Positions 43,682 through 53,502 are shown, counted from the first letter of the stretch. The stretch is 64,000 nucleotides of DNA from Spirosoma sp. 48-14 (GCF_001898575.1 NZ_MKUD01000010.1:124001-188000); one strand, 5' to 3'. Program-made: numbers and translations. The notes: generated from the sequence alone by a model not told the origin.

Positions 43682-46600
43682 ATGAAAAAACTTTTATTAA
43701 CTAGTTGGTTACTAACCATTGTCTTCTGTTTACCCGTTTTCGCACAGGATGTAACTGTATCTGGTCGGGTAACATCGTCGGAAGACGGAGCCGGCTTACC
43801 GGGGGTAAGCGTTCAGCTCAAAGGTACTTCGCGGGGTACAACCACCGATGCCGAAGGAAAGTACCGGATCAATGCGCCTGCCAGTGGACGTCTCGTATTC
43901 AGCTTTATTGGTTTTGCCTCTAAAGAGATGGCAATCGGAAACCAATCCACGATTTCGGTCGATCTGACACCCGACGCGGCCAATCTGGATGAGGTAATCG
44001 TTACGACTTTCGGTACAGCTAAAAAAGCTGCATTTACTGGCTCTGCGGGTGTTATTGATCAAAATAAGATTCAGAATCGAGTTGCGACGAATATTGGCCA
44101 GGTTTTATCGGGGGCTATTGCCGGTGTTCAAACAACGGCTGGTAGCGGACAGCCCGGTACTGCCCCTGATATTCGTATTCGGGGCTTTGGTTCGATTTCT
44201 TCGGGTAACGATCCATTGTATGTGGTTGATGGCGTTCCTTATTCGGGTAGTATTGCCAATATCAGCCCTGGGGATATCGAGAGTATTTCGGTACTGAAAG
44301 ATGCCGCTTCTACGGCACTATACGGGTCGCGGGCGGCTAATGGTGTCGTGGTAGTAACGACAAAAAAAGGTCAGAAGGATCGGAGTATCGTCAATGTACG
44401 CTACACAAAAGGGTTTAGTACGCGGGGTTTGCCCGAGTACGATCGGGTTGGTGTTGGCGAATACTATCCGCTGATGTGGGAAATGTATCGAAACAGTGTT
44501 GCCTATCGGGCTACGAACCCAGTCGCACTTGCAACGGCTAATGCAGATGCAACCAGCCGATTGATCAGTCTCGTTGGATACAACGTATATAATGTACCGG
44601 ACAATCAGGTCGTGGATGTAAACGGTCAGATGAATCCAACGGCTACGCTTAAGTTCTCGCCCGACGATCTGAACTGGGAAAAGCCAATTATGCGGCAGGG
44701 AAATCGAGATGAGATAACCGTAGGGTTGTCGGGGGGACAGAATAAGACCGATTATTATGTATCGTTTTCGTACCTGAATGATAAGGGATACCTGATTCGT
44801 TCAGACTATGATCGGTTTACGGGACGCCTGAATGTGAACTCGCAGATGAAACCATGGCTGCGGACTGGGGCAAATATTTCGACTACGATTACGAAATCGA
44901 ATCAGGCCGACGCCGGTAGCAGTACGGCTTTCGTAAATCCATTCTATTTCTCGCGCAATATGGGGCCGATCTATCCGGTTTATGCCTATGATCCGGCTAA
45001 TCCAGGCCAGTTTCTGCTCCTGCCTAATGGCGATCGGCGGTGGGATTATGGTAACCTGACAGCACTGGGATTGCCTGCTCGTCCGCAGTTTGGTGGCCGC
45101 CATTCGGTTGCTGAAACATTGTTGAACCAAAACTATTTTCGCCGAAATGTATTAGGTGCCCGTGGTTTTGCGGAGGTTTCGTTCCTGAAAGATTTTAAAT
45201 TCTCAGTGAATATTGGTACCGATATTACCAACTACAACGGCTATACGTTTGGTAACCCCGAAGTAGGCGATGGTGCTCCGGCGGGTCGTGCTTCTCATGA
45301 GTTCCAGAACATTGCTAGTTACAACCTCAACCAGTTGCTGAACTACAACAAAGGATTTGGAAAGCATAATGTTGAAGTGCTGGTAGGGCATGAGAATTTC
45401 CAGGTGAACGACAATAACCTGGCGGGCTCACGGTCGCAGCTTATTCTGGAAGGAAATTATGAACTGGTGAACTTCACGACAACTACCAATTTGTCGTCGG
45501 TATTCAACACCCGTCGGGTAGAAGGGTATTTCTCACGTGTAAATTACGATTATGACCAGAAGTACTTCCTTTCGGGTTCGGTACGTCGGGATGGCTCGAG
45601 TAAGTTTTACACTGATTCGCGCTGGGGTACTTTCTATTCGGTCAGTGGTGCATGGCGGTTGGATCAGGAAGAATTTGTTCGATCGATTCCGAGCATCAAT
45701 TTGCTGAAATTAAGAAGCTCATACGGGCAAACGGGTAACGATGGCGGTGGAAATACAGCCGATGGGGCCAGCATCAGCTACTACGCCTGGCAGCCACTTT
45801 ACGGATTAGGCTGGAACAACGCATCGGAAGCGGGGATTCTGCAAACGAGCTTAGGAAACCGTAATCTGGCATGGGAATCGAGTAATTCCTTTGACGTAGG
45901 CCTGGAGTTTAGCCTGTTTAAAGGACGGGTATCAGGTACGGTTGAGTACTTCAACCGGCAGTCGTCGAACCTGATTTTTGATGTTCCACTGCCGCTGTCG
46001 TCAGGTATCTCTACCGTCACCCGGAATATTGGTACCATGTATAACCGCGGTATCGAAGTAGAGCTTGGCTTGGAGCCAGTTCGGACGAAAGATTTCACCT
46101 GGCGTCTTGATCTGAATGCGACGACCCTTAAGAACCGGATCACGAAAATGCCGGACGAAAACCCGGAGATTATCGATGGTACCAAAAAGCTGGCCGTCGG
46201 TCGGTCAATCTATGATTACTGGTTGCGGGAGTATGCAGGGGTAAACTCGGCCAATGGTGAAGCACAGTATCGGGCGGCTAATTATGTTGCGGCTAACACG
46301 CGCATTACTGAGCAGGGGGATACGCTAACCAACAGTGTAAACAATGCACGCTATCGTTATAATGGATCATCGATTCCGGCACTGATGGGTGGTTTTACTA
46401 ATACCTTCAAATACAAAGGGTTATCGCTCTCGGCACTGGTTGTTTATCAGATAGGTGGTAAAACTTACGATGCGGCCTATTCCGCGCTTATGAGCGTAGG
46501 GGGGTATGGTAGTGCCAAGCATGTCGACATTCTGAAGCGCTGGCGGAATCCGGGCGATGTTACCGACGTACCACGTATGGATGCTGGCAGGACTTCGGAT

Positions 46601-46858
46601 TTTGACGCGGCTTCTGATCGTTGGCTCATTGATGCCAGTTACCTGAACCTGCGTTCGGTGACGCTATCCTACGCACTGCCAACAACGCTGGCCCGGAAGG
46701 TTTTCCTGGAAAATGCACAGGTGTATCTGAGTGCTGAAAATTTCCTGATCCTGTCGAATCGGAAAGGGATGAACGTGCAACAGACCTTCACGGGCGTAAC
46801 CAGCAACGTATTCAGTCCGGCCAAGAGCGTAGTACTGGGGGTTTCATTTACATTATAA
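43682..46858 (+). CDS. SusC/RagA-family TonB-linked outer-membrane transporter
   Basis: A 1058-residue outer-membrane protein importing oligosaccharides or peptides captured by its SusD partner. A signal peptide ends near CLPVFAQ. The N-terminal CarboxypepD_reg-like domain (about 23-100, VSGRVTSSEDGAGLPGVSVQLKG cut at the conserved Gly-Val) is followed by the plug domain (about 110-235, with TSGSAGVID-like start and DPLYVVDGVPYSG, LKDAASTALYGSRAANGVV). The rest is the 22-strand barrel, ending in the aromatic strand SVVLGVSFTL. No anti-sigma-interacting N-terminal extension is present. The susD gene follows 18 bp later. The substrate is unknown; no glycosidase or peptidase lies beside it. Confidence 0.95.
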   Translation: MKKLLLTSWLLTIVFCLPVFAQDVTVSGRVTSSEDGAGLPGVSVQLKGTSRGTTTDAEGKYRINAPASGRLVFSFIGFASKEMAIGNQSTISVDLTPDAANLDEVIVTTFGTAKKAAFTGSAGVIDQNKIQNRVATNIGQVLSGAIAGVQTTAGSGQPGTAPDIRIRGFGSISSGNDPLYVVDGVPYSGSIANISPGDIESISVLKDAASTALYGSRAANGVVVVTTKKGQKDRSIVNVRYTKGFSTRGLPEYDRVGVGEYYPLMWEMYRNSVAYRATNPVALATANADATSRLISLVGYNVYNVPDNQVVDVNGQMNPTATLKFSPDDLNWEKPIMRQGNRDEITVGLSGGQNKTDYYVSFSYLNDKGYLIRSDYDRFTGRLNVNSQMKPWLRTGANISTTITKSNQADAGSSTAFVNPFYFSRNMGPIYPVYAYDPANPGQFLLLPNGDRRWDYGNLTALGLPARPQFGGRHSVAETLLNQNYFRRNVLGARGFAEVSFLKDFKFSVNIGTDITNYNGYTFGNPEVGDGAPAGRASHEFQNIASYNLNQLLNYNKGFGKHNVEVLVGHENFQVNDNNLAGSRSQLILEGNYELVNFTTTTNLSSVFNTRRVEGYFSRVNYDYDQKYFLSGSVRRDGSSKFYTDSRWGTFYSVSGAWRLDQEEFVRSIPSINLLKLRSSYGQTGNDGGGNTADGASISYYAWQPLYGLGWNNASEAGILQTSLGNRNLAWESSNSFDVGLEFSLFKGRVSGTVEYFNRQSSNLIFDVPLPLSSGISTVTRNIGTMYNRGIEVELGLEPVRTKDFTWRLDLNATTLKNRITKMPDENPEIIDGTKKLAVGRSIYDYWLREYAGVNSANGEAQYRAANYVAANTRITEQGDTLTNSVNNARYRYNGSSIPALMGGFTNTFKYKGLSLSALVVYQIGGKTYDAAYSALMSVGGYGSAKHVDILKRWRNPGDVTDVPRMDAGRTSDFDAASDRWLIDASYLNLRSVTLSYALPTTLARKVFLENAQVYLSAENFLILSNRKGMNVQQTFTGVTSNVFSPAKSVVLGVSFTL

Positions 46859-46876
46859 GACAAGCATCATCAACTC

Positions 46877-48355
46877 ATGAAACTGAAATTTTTAACGATT
46901 GCCATAGCCGTAGGCCTGCTTACAACAGCCTGCGACAAAGAGTATCTGGAAACAGCACCCACCGGAAGTATTGATGCTGGTGCGGCTTATGCTACAACCA
47001 AAAATGCGGCTGCGGCTATTAACGGTATTTACCGCGCCATGATTGTTCGTTACCTCGATTCACAGGGGCACTTTGGGCATCCCGCCATGATGATTATTCT
47101 GGATGTGTTGGGCGAAGATGTGGTCATTCCCAATACATCGAACACCTGGCACCTGGGTGAAACCCGCTGGCAGGCGCATCGCTCCGAAACATCTGTAGGC
47201 GATCAGTTGCCATACCAGCTTTATTATCGGCTAATTGGTAATGCCAACATCGCTATTGCCAACATCGATGCCGCAGCAGGGGCGCAGACGGAACGCAATC
47301 AGATCAAAGGAGAAGCGCTGGGTTTGCGGGCGTTCTCGTATTTTAACCTGGTACAGCTGTTTGGGAAGCGCTATAATGCCGCTTCGAAACCCAATAGCCA
47401 GCTTGCCGTGCCGCTGGTGCTTTCGCCAACGACGGAAGGGTTACCTCGGGCAACAGTCGAAGACGTATATGCGCAGATCAACAAAGATTTAGCCGAAGCG
47501 GCTACCTTACTGACTACAACGCGCACGTATAAATCGCACATTAACTTGGACGTGATCAAAGGTTTACAGGCTCGGGTAGCGTTGGCCCAGCAAAATTGGA
47601 CCGATGCCGCAAAATATGCCGCTGAAGCCCGTAAAAGCTATGTGCCGATGACAGCCACACAGTATCAGGACGGTTTTTCGGATATCAGCAATCCAGAATG
47701 GATGTGGGGCTTTGATCACCTCGAAGACCAGACGGAGTATTTTGGCGCCTATCATTCGTACATCTCCTGCAATTTCAACTCGACCAATATTCGGGTAGAT
47801 CCTAAAGTGATCAACAGCAAGCTTTACGATCAGATTCCGACGACAGATGTCCGCTCAAAAATGTGGGTTAAAGCCCCTACAACCGCCAATTCGATCGTGC
47901 CTACCGGCGGGGTACGGGTTCCTTATATAACACAGAAATTCAAGCTGCCGGGTACCCCATCGACCAGTACTATGGGCGATGTACCGTATATGCGTGCTGC
48001 CGAAATGTATTTGATCGAAGCCGAAGCACAGGCTCGGCTAGGCAATACAGCGGCTGCTGCCAGCACGCTGTTTACACTGATAAGCCAGCGCGATCCGTCC
48101 TATAAACTGTCAACCAAAACGGGCAATGACCTGATCGATGAGATTCTGTTCCATCGTCGCGTTGAGCTTTGGGGGGAAGGATTCCGGTTTACCGACCTGA
48201 AGCGGTTGAATCAACCATTAAATCGGAACGGGGCTAACTTAAGCTCAGCCGTATCGGTAATTTTCGACGTCCCCGCCGGAGATAACCAGTGGGAGTTCCT
48301 GATTCCACGGCGCGAAATAAATGCGAATGCAAAAATTGTACAAAACCCGCTATAG
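46877..48355 (+). CDS. SusD/RagB-family surface lipoprotein
   Basis: A 492-residue substrate-capturing lipoprotein that caps the SusC barrel at the cell surface. Lipobox LLTTAC places the lipidated Cys at position 19. The N-terminal SusD-like part contains the TPR helices (YLETAPTGSIDAGAAYATTK, IKGEALGLRAFSYFNLVQLFG), and the C-terminal RagB/SusD domain includes YMRAAEMYLIEAEAQARLGN and RRVELWGEGFRFTDLKR, hallmark motifs of the family. It is cotranscribed with susC and terminated by the hairpin at 48375. Confidence 0.95.
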   Translation: MKLKFLTIAIAVGLLTTACDKEYLETAPTGSIDAGAAYATTKNAAAAINGIYRAMIVRYLDSQGHFGHPAMMIILDVLGEDVVIPNTSNTWHLGETRWQAHRSETSVGDQLPYQLYYRLIGNANIAIANIDAAAGAQTERNQIKGEALGLRAFSYFNLVQLFGKRYNAASKPNSQLAVPLVLSPTTEGLPRATVEDVYAQINKDLAEAATLLTTTRTYKSHINLDVIKGLQARVALAQQNWTDAAKYAAEARKSYVPMTATQYQDGFSDISNPEWMWGFDHLEDQTEYFGAYHSYISCNFNSTNIRVDPKVINSKLYDQIPTTDVRSKMWVKAPTTANSIVPTGGVRVPYITQKFKLPGTPSTSTMGDVPYMRAAEMYLIEAEAQARLGNTAAAASTLFTLISQRDPSYKLSTKTGNDLIDEILFHRRVELWGEGFRFTDLKRLNQPLNRNGANLSSAVSVIFDVPAGDNQWEFLIPRREINANAKIVQNPL

Positions 48356-48374
48356 TAACCCTTTAGTTGATTGA

Positions 48375-48410
48375 AAACGCGCCTGACCGGGATTTCGGTC
48401 AGGCGCGTTT
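48375..48410 (+). terminator. Terminator of the susCD operon
   Basis: A 15-bp perfect stem (AAACGCGCCTGACCG / CGGTCAGGCGCGTTT) with a 6-nt loop, 19 nt after the susD stop; the terminal T run is short. Confidence 0.8.
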
Positions 48411-48459
48411 GTATGGTAGGGATCATACTGCTAAGTATAGTGCCATTAAAATCTTTTTT

Positions 48460-48534
48460 GTCATGCCAGCCGCAGGGAGGAATCTCAACGTTGATGCTTG
48501 AACTAGTTTGAGATTCTCCTCTGCGGTCAATGAT
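48460..48534. repeat. REP-like imperfect palindrome
   Basis: The left part GTCATGCCAGCCGCAGGGAG... ending AATCTCAA faces a right part TTTGAGATTC...CTGCGGTCAATGA. The arms match at 16 of 19 core positions. Its GTCAT...GAATCTC / GAGATTC...ATGA layout resembles dispersed GTCATTGCGAGG...CAATCTC-type palindromic repeats known from many bacteria. Confidence 0.55.
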
Positions 48535-48573
48535 CGCTTCGTCTAAAAAGTTTGAACAGCGTCAAGGATAAAG

Positions 48574-48604
48574 TTTGCAGGAGGCAACCCGTAATGTACT
48601 TTTG
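48574..48604 (+). promoter_or_regulatory. Bacteroidota-type promoter of pheA
   Basis: TTTG (48574-48577), exactly 19 nt, TACTTTTG (48597-48604, full consensus). It lies inside the N-terminal extension of the ORF-track gene, so translation must start downstream, at 48615 or 48624, with a very short leader. Confidence 0.75.
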
Positions 48605-48614
48605 TGAATTAAGC

Positions 48615-49697
48615 ATGGCCATAATGACATTAGAAACCCTTCGTAACCAAATCGACTCTCTCGACGATCAGCTTCTGACGCTCCTCAATCAGCGCATGGA
48701 ACTGGTTCGTCAGGTAGGCGAGTTAAAACGTTCAACCAACGCCGTTATCTACCGGCCCGAACGAGAAAAGCAGATCATTGATCGACTACATGAGCAGAAC
48801 AACGGATTGTTGAATCGCCCGGCTATTGAAGCTATATTCCTGGAAATTTTTGCCGTTTCGCGAAACCTGGAATTACCCGAACGAGTGGCTTATTTAGGCC
48901 CGGAGGGGAGTTTCACCCATCAGGCTGCCGAAAGTCGGTTTGGCGCGATGAGTACCTATCTGGCTCTGCCTAATATTCGGTCGGTATTCGAAAGTGTCGA
49001 AACGGGACGGGTTCGCTTTGGCGTTGTGCCCATTGAAAACAATCAGGAGGGCGTTGTGGAAGAGGCTATCGATTTGCTGCTGGAAAAAGACCTGCGGATT
49101 GCGGCCGAGATTCAGATTCCCGTTCATTTTACATTTGCCACAAAGGCTGAGAACCTGGCCGATATTACCCATATCTACTCGAAAGATATTGCCTTCGGTC
49201 AATGCAGCCGGTTCCTGCATGACTATTTTGACGGGCTCAGCCCTGAGCTGGTTCCTGTCGAATCCACCTCAAAAGCAGCTAAACTGGCCTCGCAACAACC
49301 GACTGCGGCTGCCGTTTGTTCGGGCATTGCGGCAAAGCTGTTTGATGTCCCCATTCTGTTCGACAATATTGAAAACAGCGATCTGAACCGAACCCGATTC
49401 CTGATCCTGGCGAAAGATTTTGTCAATCAACCTAGCGGGCACGATAAAACAACCCTGATTGCGAAGCTTCAGAATACGGATTCGCCGGGGGTACTGGCCG
49501 AATTTCTGCAGGAATTCAATGCTCGGCGGATCAATCTGACGAAAATTGAAAGCCGCCCTTTGCGTGAAGGCGCTACATTCCGCTACTGGTTTTTGCTGGA
49601 ATGCGAAGGTCACGCCAACGACCCCGATTTACAGGAAATTCTGAACCATCATGCGGCCGAAGTGAAGTGGCTGGGTAGCTATGTACGGGTCGCCTAG
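48615..49697 (+). CDS. pheA: Bifunctional chorismate mutase/prephenate dehydratase (P-protein)
   Basis: Catalyses two steps of phenylalanine synthesis, chorismate to prephenate to phenylpyruvate, in the cytoplasm. The ATG at 48615 (MAIMTLETLRNQ) or the second ATG at 48624 fits the promoter; the ORF-track start at 48552 lies upstream of it. About 360 residues: AroQ-type chorismate mutase (about 1-90, LRNQIDSLDDQLLTLLNQRM), prephenate dehydratase (about 97-275, VAYLGPEGSFTHQAA, then the NRTRFLIL motif with the catalytic Thr-Arg-Phe), and a C-terminal ACT domain with the ESRP motif, where phenylalanine feedback inhibition is expected. It is monocistronic. Confidence 0.93.
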   Translation: MAIMTLETLRNQIDSLDDQLLTLLNQRMELVRQVGELKRSTNAVIYRPEREKQIIDRLHEQNNGLLNRPAIEAIFLEIFAVSRNLELPERVAYLGPEGSFTHQAAESRFGAMSTYLALPNIRSVFESVETGRVRFGVVPIENNQEGVVEEAIDLLLEKDLRIAAEIQIPVHFTFATKAENLADITHIYSKDIAFGQCSRFLHDYFDGLSPELVPVESTSKAAKLASQQPTAAAVCSGIAAKLFDVPILFDNIENSDLNRTRFLILAKDFVNQPSGHDKTTLIAKLQNTDSPGVLAEFLQEFNARRINLTKIESRPLREGATFRYWFLLECEGHANDPDLQEILNHHAAEVKWLGSYVRVA

Positions 49698-49869
49698 TTG
49701 TAGTTGTTGACGGTCATTATTGGGTTTGTAGCCATTGCACAAGAATGGCACAACGCATAATAACGTATGACCTGCAATGACAATCAAATGACGAATAACC
49801 CTGTTTCCAGTAGCAAGAAATCCCCGTTGATTGCTGTAACTTTTTCGGTCTAAAATTGCTTATAGAGGC

Positions 49870-50562
49870 ATGGAATCGAACGATAAAACAGAGCGAATAG
49901 TCGAAGCCCGGATGAAACTCAAACGTCGCTTTGAGGAGAAAATGGCACAGACCCCATCCATGACCGATGAAAAGCCAAGAGGCTCAGGCCCAGACAATCG
50001 ACATGGGATGCCAACGGTTCCGGTAGGGCAGACAGTCACCACAAAATGGCCTGTACTGGATTTGGGTTATCAGCCCAATATTCCGCTTGATAAATGGCAG
50101 TTAGCGATCGATGGCGAAGTGAACCATCCGGTTCGGCTCAAATGGGAGGATTTTCTGGCATTACCACAAGTAGAAGATACGAGTGATTTTCATTGCGTAA
50201 CCACCTGGTCGCGGCTGGATATTCCGTGGGTAGGGGTTCGATTTATGGATTTAGCCGCCCTGGTTGACCCGAAAGGAACAGCCACGCATGTGATGTGTTA
50301 CGGCTACGATGGGTACTCGACCAACGTATCGCTCGAAGAAGCCCTTAAGCCTGATGTGCTGCTGGTGCATACCGCCGATGGCCAACCGTTACCGCGTGAA
50401 CATGGTGGCCCGTTGCGGATGATTACCCCCCAACTGTATGCCTGGAAAGGAGCGAAGTGGATTAAACGCATCGAGTTTTTACCGAAAAACCAACTCGGAT
50501 TCTGGGAAGAACGTGGCTATTCGAATACGGCCTACCCCTGGCGAAACGACCGCTATTCTTGA
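49870..50562 (+). CDS. Sulfite-oxidase-like molybdopterin oxidoreductase
   Basis: A 230-residue protein with one Oxidored_molyb domain (about 60-215). The molybdenum-ligating Cys is expected in DFHCVTTWSRLDIPW, and the flanking VRFMDLAAL and HGGPLRMITPQLYAWKGAKWIKRI segments match YedY/sulfite-oxidase-like proteins. It has no Tat or Sec signal, so it is probably cytoplasmic, unlike MsrP. No heme partner is adjacent. The substrate is unknown. The first about 40 residues are charged and non-conserved. It is followed by the hairpin terminator at 50576. Confidence 0.88.
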   Translation: MESNDKTERIVEARMKLKRRFEEKMAQTPSMTDEKPRGSGPDNRHGMPTVPVGQTVTTKWPVLDLGYQPNIPLDKWQLAIDGEVNHPVRLKWEDFLALPQVEDTSDFHCVTTWSRLDIPWVGVRFMDLAALVDPKGTATHVMCYGYDGYSTNVSLEEALKPDVLLVHTADGQPLPREHGGPLRMITPQLYAWKGAKWIKRIEFLPKNQLGFWEERGYSNTAYPWRNDRYS

Positions 50563-50575
50563 AATATAAACTGAG

Positions 50576-50624
50576 TAAAACGAAACTCCCCGAACGTGTA
50601 AAGCTTTCGGGGAGTTTCGTTTTA
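50576..50624. terminator. Bidirectional terminator between convergent genes
   Basis: A 19-bp perfect stem (TAAAACGAAACTCCCCGAA and complement) with an 11-nt loop. The AAAAC/GTTTT ends supply a T tract in either direction. It lies between the oxidoreductase and nuoH stop codons. Confidence 0.88.
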
Positions 50625-50656
50625 TTACGGCTGAAGTCGATTGCAAGATGGTTCCC

Positions 50657-51739
50657 TTAAATCATTAATAGTCGCCAGATGCCGGAAATAAGCAATAAAA
50701 GAATGGCTGCCGGTGTCAGTACCTTCCAGCAAAGGAACATCATCTGATCGACCCGGACGCGCGGGAAAGTCCAGCGTACCCACATCTGAATCAGGACGGC
50801 GAAAAAGGCTTTCGACAACAGCCAGAAGCCGCCTGTAATATGCCCCCACACACTGCCCGGCGTGCCACTTGTCCAGTCGGCCAGCCGAAGCGGGCCAATG
50901 TTAGGAAATGGTGTATTCCAGCTTCCCAAAAACAGAACGGCACCCAGAAACGATACCAGCAGCATCATGGCGTATTCGGACAGGTAAAGCAATGCAAATC
51001 GCATCCCGGAATATTCCGTATGAAATCCGGCGACGATTTCTGATTCACCCTCGGGCAGGTCGAACGGAGCCCGGTTACTTTCGGCCAGTGTACAGATGAA
51101 AAAGATGACGTAGGCAAAGAGCAAAAACGGATTCCGAAGGATGTTCCAGCTAAAAATACCGCCCCAGGTCGATACGTCGATGCCTAAGGCTTTTAGCCCA
51201 AACAAGTAGTTAGTCTCGTGTCCAAAAATTCCCTGCTGAAAACTAATGTCCTGTAAATTCAGGGTCTGGCATATCATCACCACACAAAGGATGGTCAGCC
51301 CAAGAGGAATTTCATAGGAAATAATCTGTGCTACGGACCGCATGGCCCCAAACAGTGAGTACTTATTGTTCGACCCCCAGCCCGCCATCAGGATGCCTAC
51401 CACATCGAATGAGACAATAGCCATCAGGTAAAAGACCCCAACATCGGCTTTAGATCCCTGGAAGTCAGGAGTTAGAGGGAGCACCGCGAAGCCCGCAAAG
51501 ACCGATGCAAAAATGATAGAGGGAGCCAGCAGAAATAACCGACGATCGGCGGCTGTAGGAACAATATCTTCTTTCTGAAGGAGCTTCAGCAAATCGGCGA
51601 AGAGTTGCAGCAGTCCCCATTTCCCGGTTTCCATAGGGCCAAGCCGGTCTTGCATAAAGGCCGATACTTTCCGTTCGGTATAAACCCCAACGACAACAAA
51701 GCCGGAAGCCATGGCCAGAAAAATAGGGAGCGCAAACAT
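50657..51739 (-). CDS. nuoH: NADH-quinone oxidoreductase subunit H
   Basis: Membrane subunit of complex I next to the quinone site. The ATG at 51739 (MFALPIFLAMASGF) gives 360 residues; the ORF-track start reads through the low-complexity hairpin upstream. About eight or nine membrane segments and the signature motifs VYTERKVSAFMQDRLGPM, DLPEGESEIVAGFHTEYSG and WVRWTFPRVRVDQMM are intact. No other nuo gene is beside it in this window, so it is either split from the main operon or an additional copy. It is downstream of asnS on the same strand. Confidence 0.92.
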   Translation of the reverse strand: MFALPIFLAMASGFVVVGVYTERKVSAFMQDRLGPMETGKWGLLQLFADLLKLLQKEDIVPTAADRRLFLLAPSIIFASVFAGFAVLPLTPDFQGSKADVGVFYLMAIVSFDVVGILMAGWGSNNKYSLFGAMRSVAQIISYEIPLGLTILCVVMICQTLNLQDISFQQGIFGHETNYLFGLKALGIDVSTWGGIFSWNILRNPFLLFAYVIFFICTLAESNRAPFDLPEGESEIVAGFHTEYSGMRFALLYLSEYAMMLLVSFLGAVLFLGSWNTPFPNIGPLRLADWTSGTPGSVWGHITGGFWLLSKAFFAVLIQMWVRWTFPRVRVDQMMFLCWKVLTPAAILLLLISGIWRLLMI

Positions 51740-51745
51740 GCTATA

Positions 51746-51838
51746 AATGACTGAATTGTTAAATGATTGAATTGAGGAATGGAAGGTAAGCGTAAGCCTA
51801 TTCAATCATTCATCAATTCAATCATTCAATCATTAATT
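51746..51838. repeat. Low-complexity-arm stem-loop G
   Basis: The left arm (AATGACTGAATTGTTAAATG...) and the right arm 51798-51838 (ATTCAATCATTCATCAATTC...) share GATTGAAT-like words and pair with small indels. The outer right end overlaps the asnS stop codon, and the left end is 6 nt from the nuoH start codon. Confidence 0.65.
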
Positions 51839-53336
51839 AAAACTCGGCTGTTTTTGGGGCTCTGGGGAATGGGATGACATCGCGGATATTGCCCATGCCC
51901 GTAACGAACAGAACCAGACGTTCGAAACCTAATCCAAAACCAGCGTGGGGAGCGGTGCCGAAGCGACGCGTATCCAGATACCACCAGATGGCTTCGGGAT
52001 CAATCCCCACTTCCTGCATTCGAGCAACCAGTTTATCCAGATCCTCTTCCCGTTGTGAACCCCCAATGATTTCACCAATGCCGGGGAACAGGACGTCCAT
52101 AGCCCGAACAGTAGGGCCAAAAACCTCCCCGCGGGCGTTGGTAGCGGGTTCAACATCCTGTTTCATATAGAACGCCTTAATGGCACGCGGGTAGTTGGTC
52201 AGAATAACGGGTTTCTTGAAATGCTTTTCGACCAGATACCGCTCATGTTCCGACTGAAGATCAATCCCCCATTTTACCTCAAACTGGAACTGACCTTTCT
52301 TGGCGGGTTTCGAATTCATCAGAATATCGACCGCTTCGGTATAGGTGAGCCGCACAAACTCGTTGTTAATCACAAACTGGAGTTTTTCAAGCAGGCCCAG
52401 CTCACTCTGCTCTTCTTTCTTTTTGGTTTTTTCCTCCTCCTTGAGTCGGTTGTCCAGAAAAGCCAGATCATCGGCACAGTGCTGAAGAGCGTATCGAATA
52501 ACGGTTTTGACGAAATCCTCAGCCAGGTTCATGTTATCTTTCAGTTCATAGAACGCCATTTCGGGCTCAATCATCCAGAACTCGGCCAGGTGACGGGTCG
52601 TATTGGAGTTTTCAGCGCGGAACGTGGGACCGAAGGTGTAAATCTTACCCAGCGCCATAGCACCTAATTCGCCTTCCAACTGTCCTGATACGGTCAGGTT
52701 TGTTTCGCGGCCAAAGAAGTCCTGGTTATAATCAACTTTGCCGTCTTCAGTTAGCGGAGGTTTGATTGCATCAAGCGTGGTTACCCGAAACATTTCACCA
52801 GCCCCTTCAGCATCTGAAGCGGTTATTATAGGGGTATTGAGGTAGAAAAAACCGTTGTCGTTGAAGTATTTATGAATGGCAAAGGCCAATGCATGCCGAA
52901 TGCGCAGAATCGCACTGAACGTGTTGGTTCGGGGGCGCAGGTGAGCAATTTCCCGTAAAAACTCCAGCGAGTGCCGTTTGGGTTGAAGCGGATACTTTTC
53001 AGGATCAGCCGTACCGTAAATGACAACATCGGTAATTTTAACTTCTATCGCCTGCCCCGACCCCTGCGACTCCACAATTTGCCCTGTAATAGCCAGGCAG
53101 GAACCTGTCGTGATGAGTTTGAGCGTGTCTTCGGGAAGCTGGCCAGCCTCGGCTACCGCCTGAATATTCTGTATGGTAGAGCCATCGTTAAGAGCGATGA
53201 AAACGGCGTTCTTACTTTCACGTTTTGTACGAACCCAGCCCTTTACGGTCACGGTAGTGCCAACAGGCGAATCCATGCGGGACGAATCCACGCCAGAAGA
53301 AGCTTTCAATAACTGCTTTATCGGTAAGTAACTCAT
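51837..53336 (-). CDS. asnS: Asparaginyl-tRNA synthetase
   Basis: Class II enzyme charging tRNA-Asn. The ATG at 53336 ([10 protein letters not shown]) is preferred over the ORF-track start 30 codons upstream, giving 499 residues. The N-terminal OB-fold anticodon-binding domain (about 25-115, [19 protein letters not shown]) is followed by the catalytic domain with motif 2 [21 protein letters not shown] and motif 3 [12 protein letters not shown]. An inserted charged stretch [12 protein letters not shown] (about residue 300) is a feature of the Bacteroidota form. The nuoH gene follows after stem-loop G. Confidence 0.95.
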   Translation of the reverse strand: MSYLPIKQLLKASSGVDSSRMDSPVGTTVTVKGWVRTKRESKNAVFIALNDGSTIQNIQAVAEAGQLPEDTLKLITTGSCLAITGQIVESQGSGQAIEVKITDVVIYGTADPEKYPLQPKRHSLEFLREIAHLRPRTNTFSAILRIRHALAFAIHKYFNDNGFFYLNTPIITASDAEGAGEMFRVTTLDAIKPPLTEDGKVDYNQDFFGRETNLTVSGQLEGELGAMALGKIYTFGPTFRAENSNTTRHLAEFWMIEPEMAFYELKDNMNLAEDFVKTVIRYALQHCADDLAFLDNRLKEEEKTKKKEEQSELGLLEKLQFVINNEFVRLTYTEAVDILMNSKPAKKGQFQFEVKWGIDLQSEHERYLVEKHFKKPVILTNYPRAIKAFYMKQDVEPATNARGEVFGPTVRAMDVLFPGIGEIIGGSQREEDLDKLVARMQEVGIDPEAIWWYLDTRRFGTAPHAGFGLGFERLVLFVTGMGNIRDVIPFPRAPKTAEF

Positions 53337-53369
53337 ACTAAAATGGGGACCCTGTAATGATTGTGGTCG

Positions 53370-53377
53370 CAAAAGTA
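53370..53377 (-). promoter_or_regulatory. Candidate -7 element for asnS
   Basis: On the minus strand this reads TACTTTTG, a full match to TAnnTTTG, 34 nt upstream of the asnS start. No TTTG is found at the usual distance. Confidence 0.4.
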
Positions 53378-53456
53378 CGGATTGTCGGTTGAATAGCCGA
53401 TAAACAATTTTAATCCGTAAAATCACAAGAGTGTAGGTCAGGGGTGATTACGGCCT

Positions 53457-53464
53457 TATTTTTG
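53457..53464 (+). promoter_or_regulatory. Candidate -7 element for the sixA-like gene
   Basis: TATTTTTG, identical to the susC -7 element, 38 nt before the ATG at 53503. The upstream half is not recognisable. Confidence 0.4.
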
Positions 53465-53502
53465 CGTTAATTGAGACAACATACCCACATACTTGAGACA
53501 CC

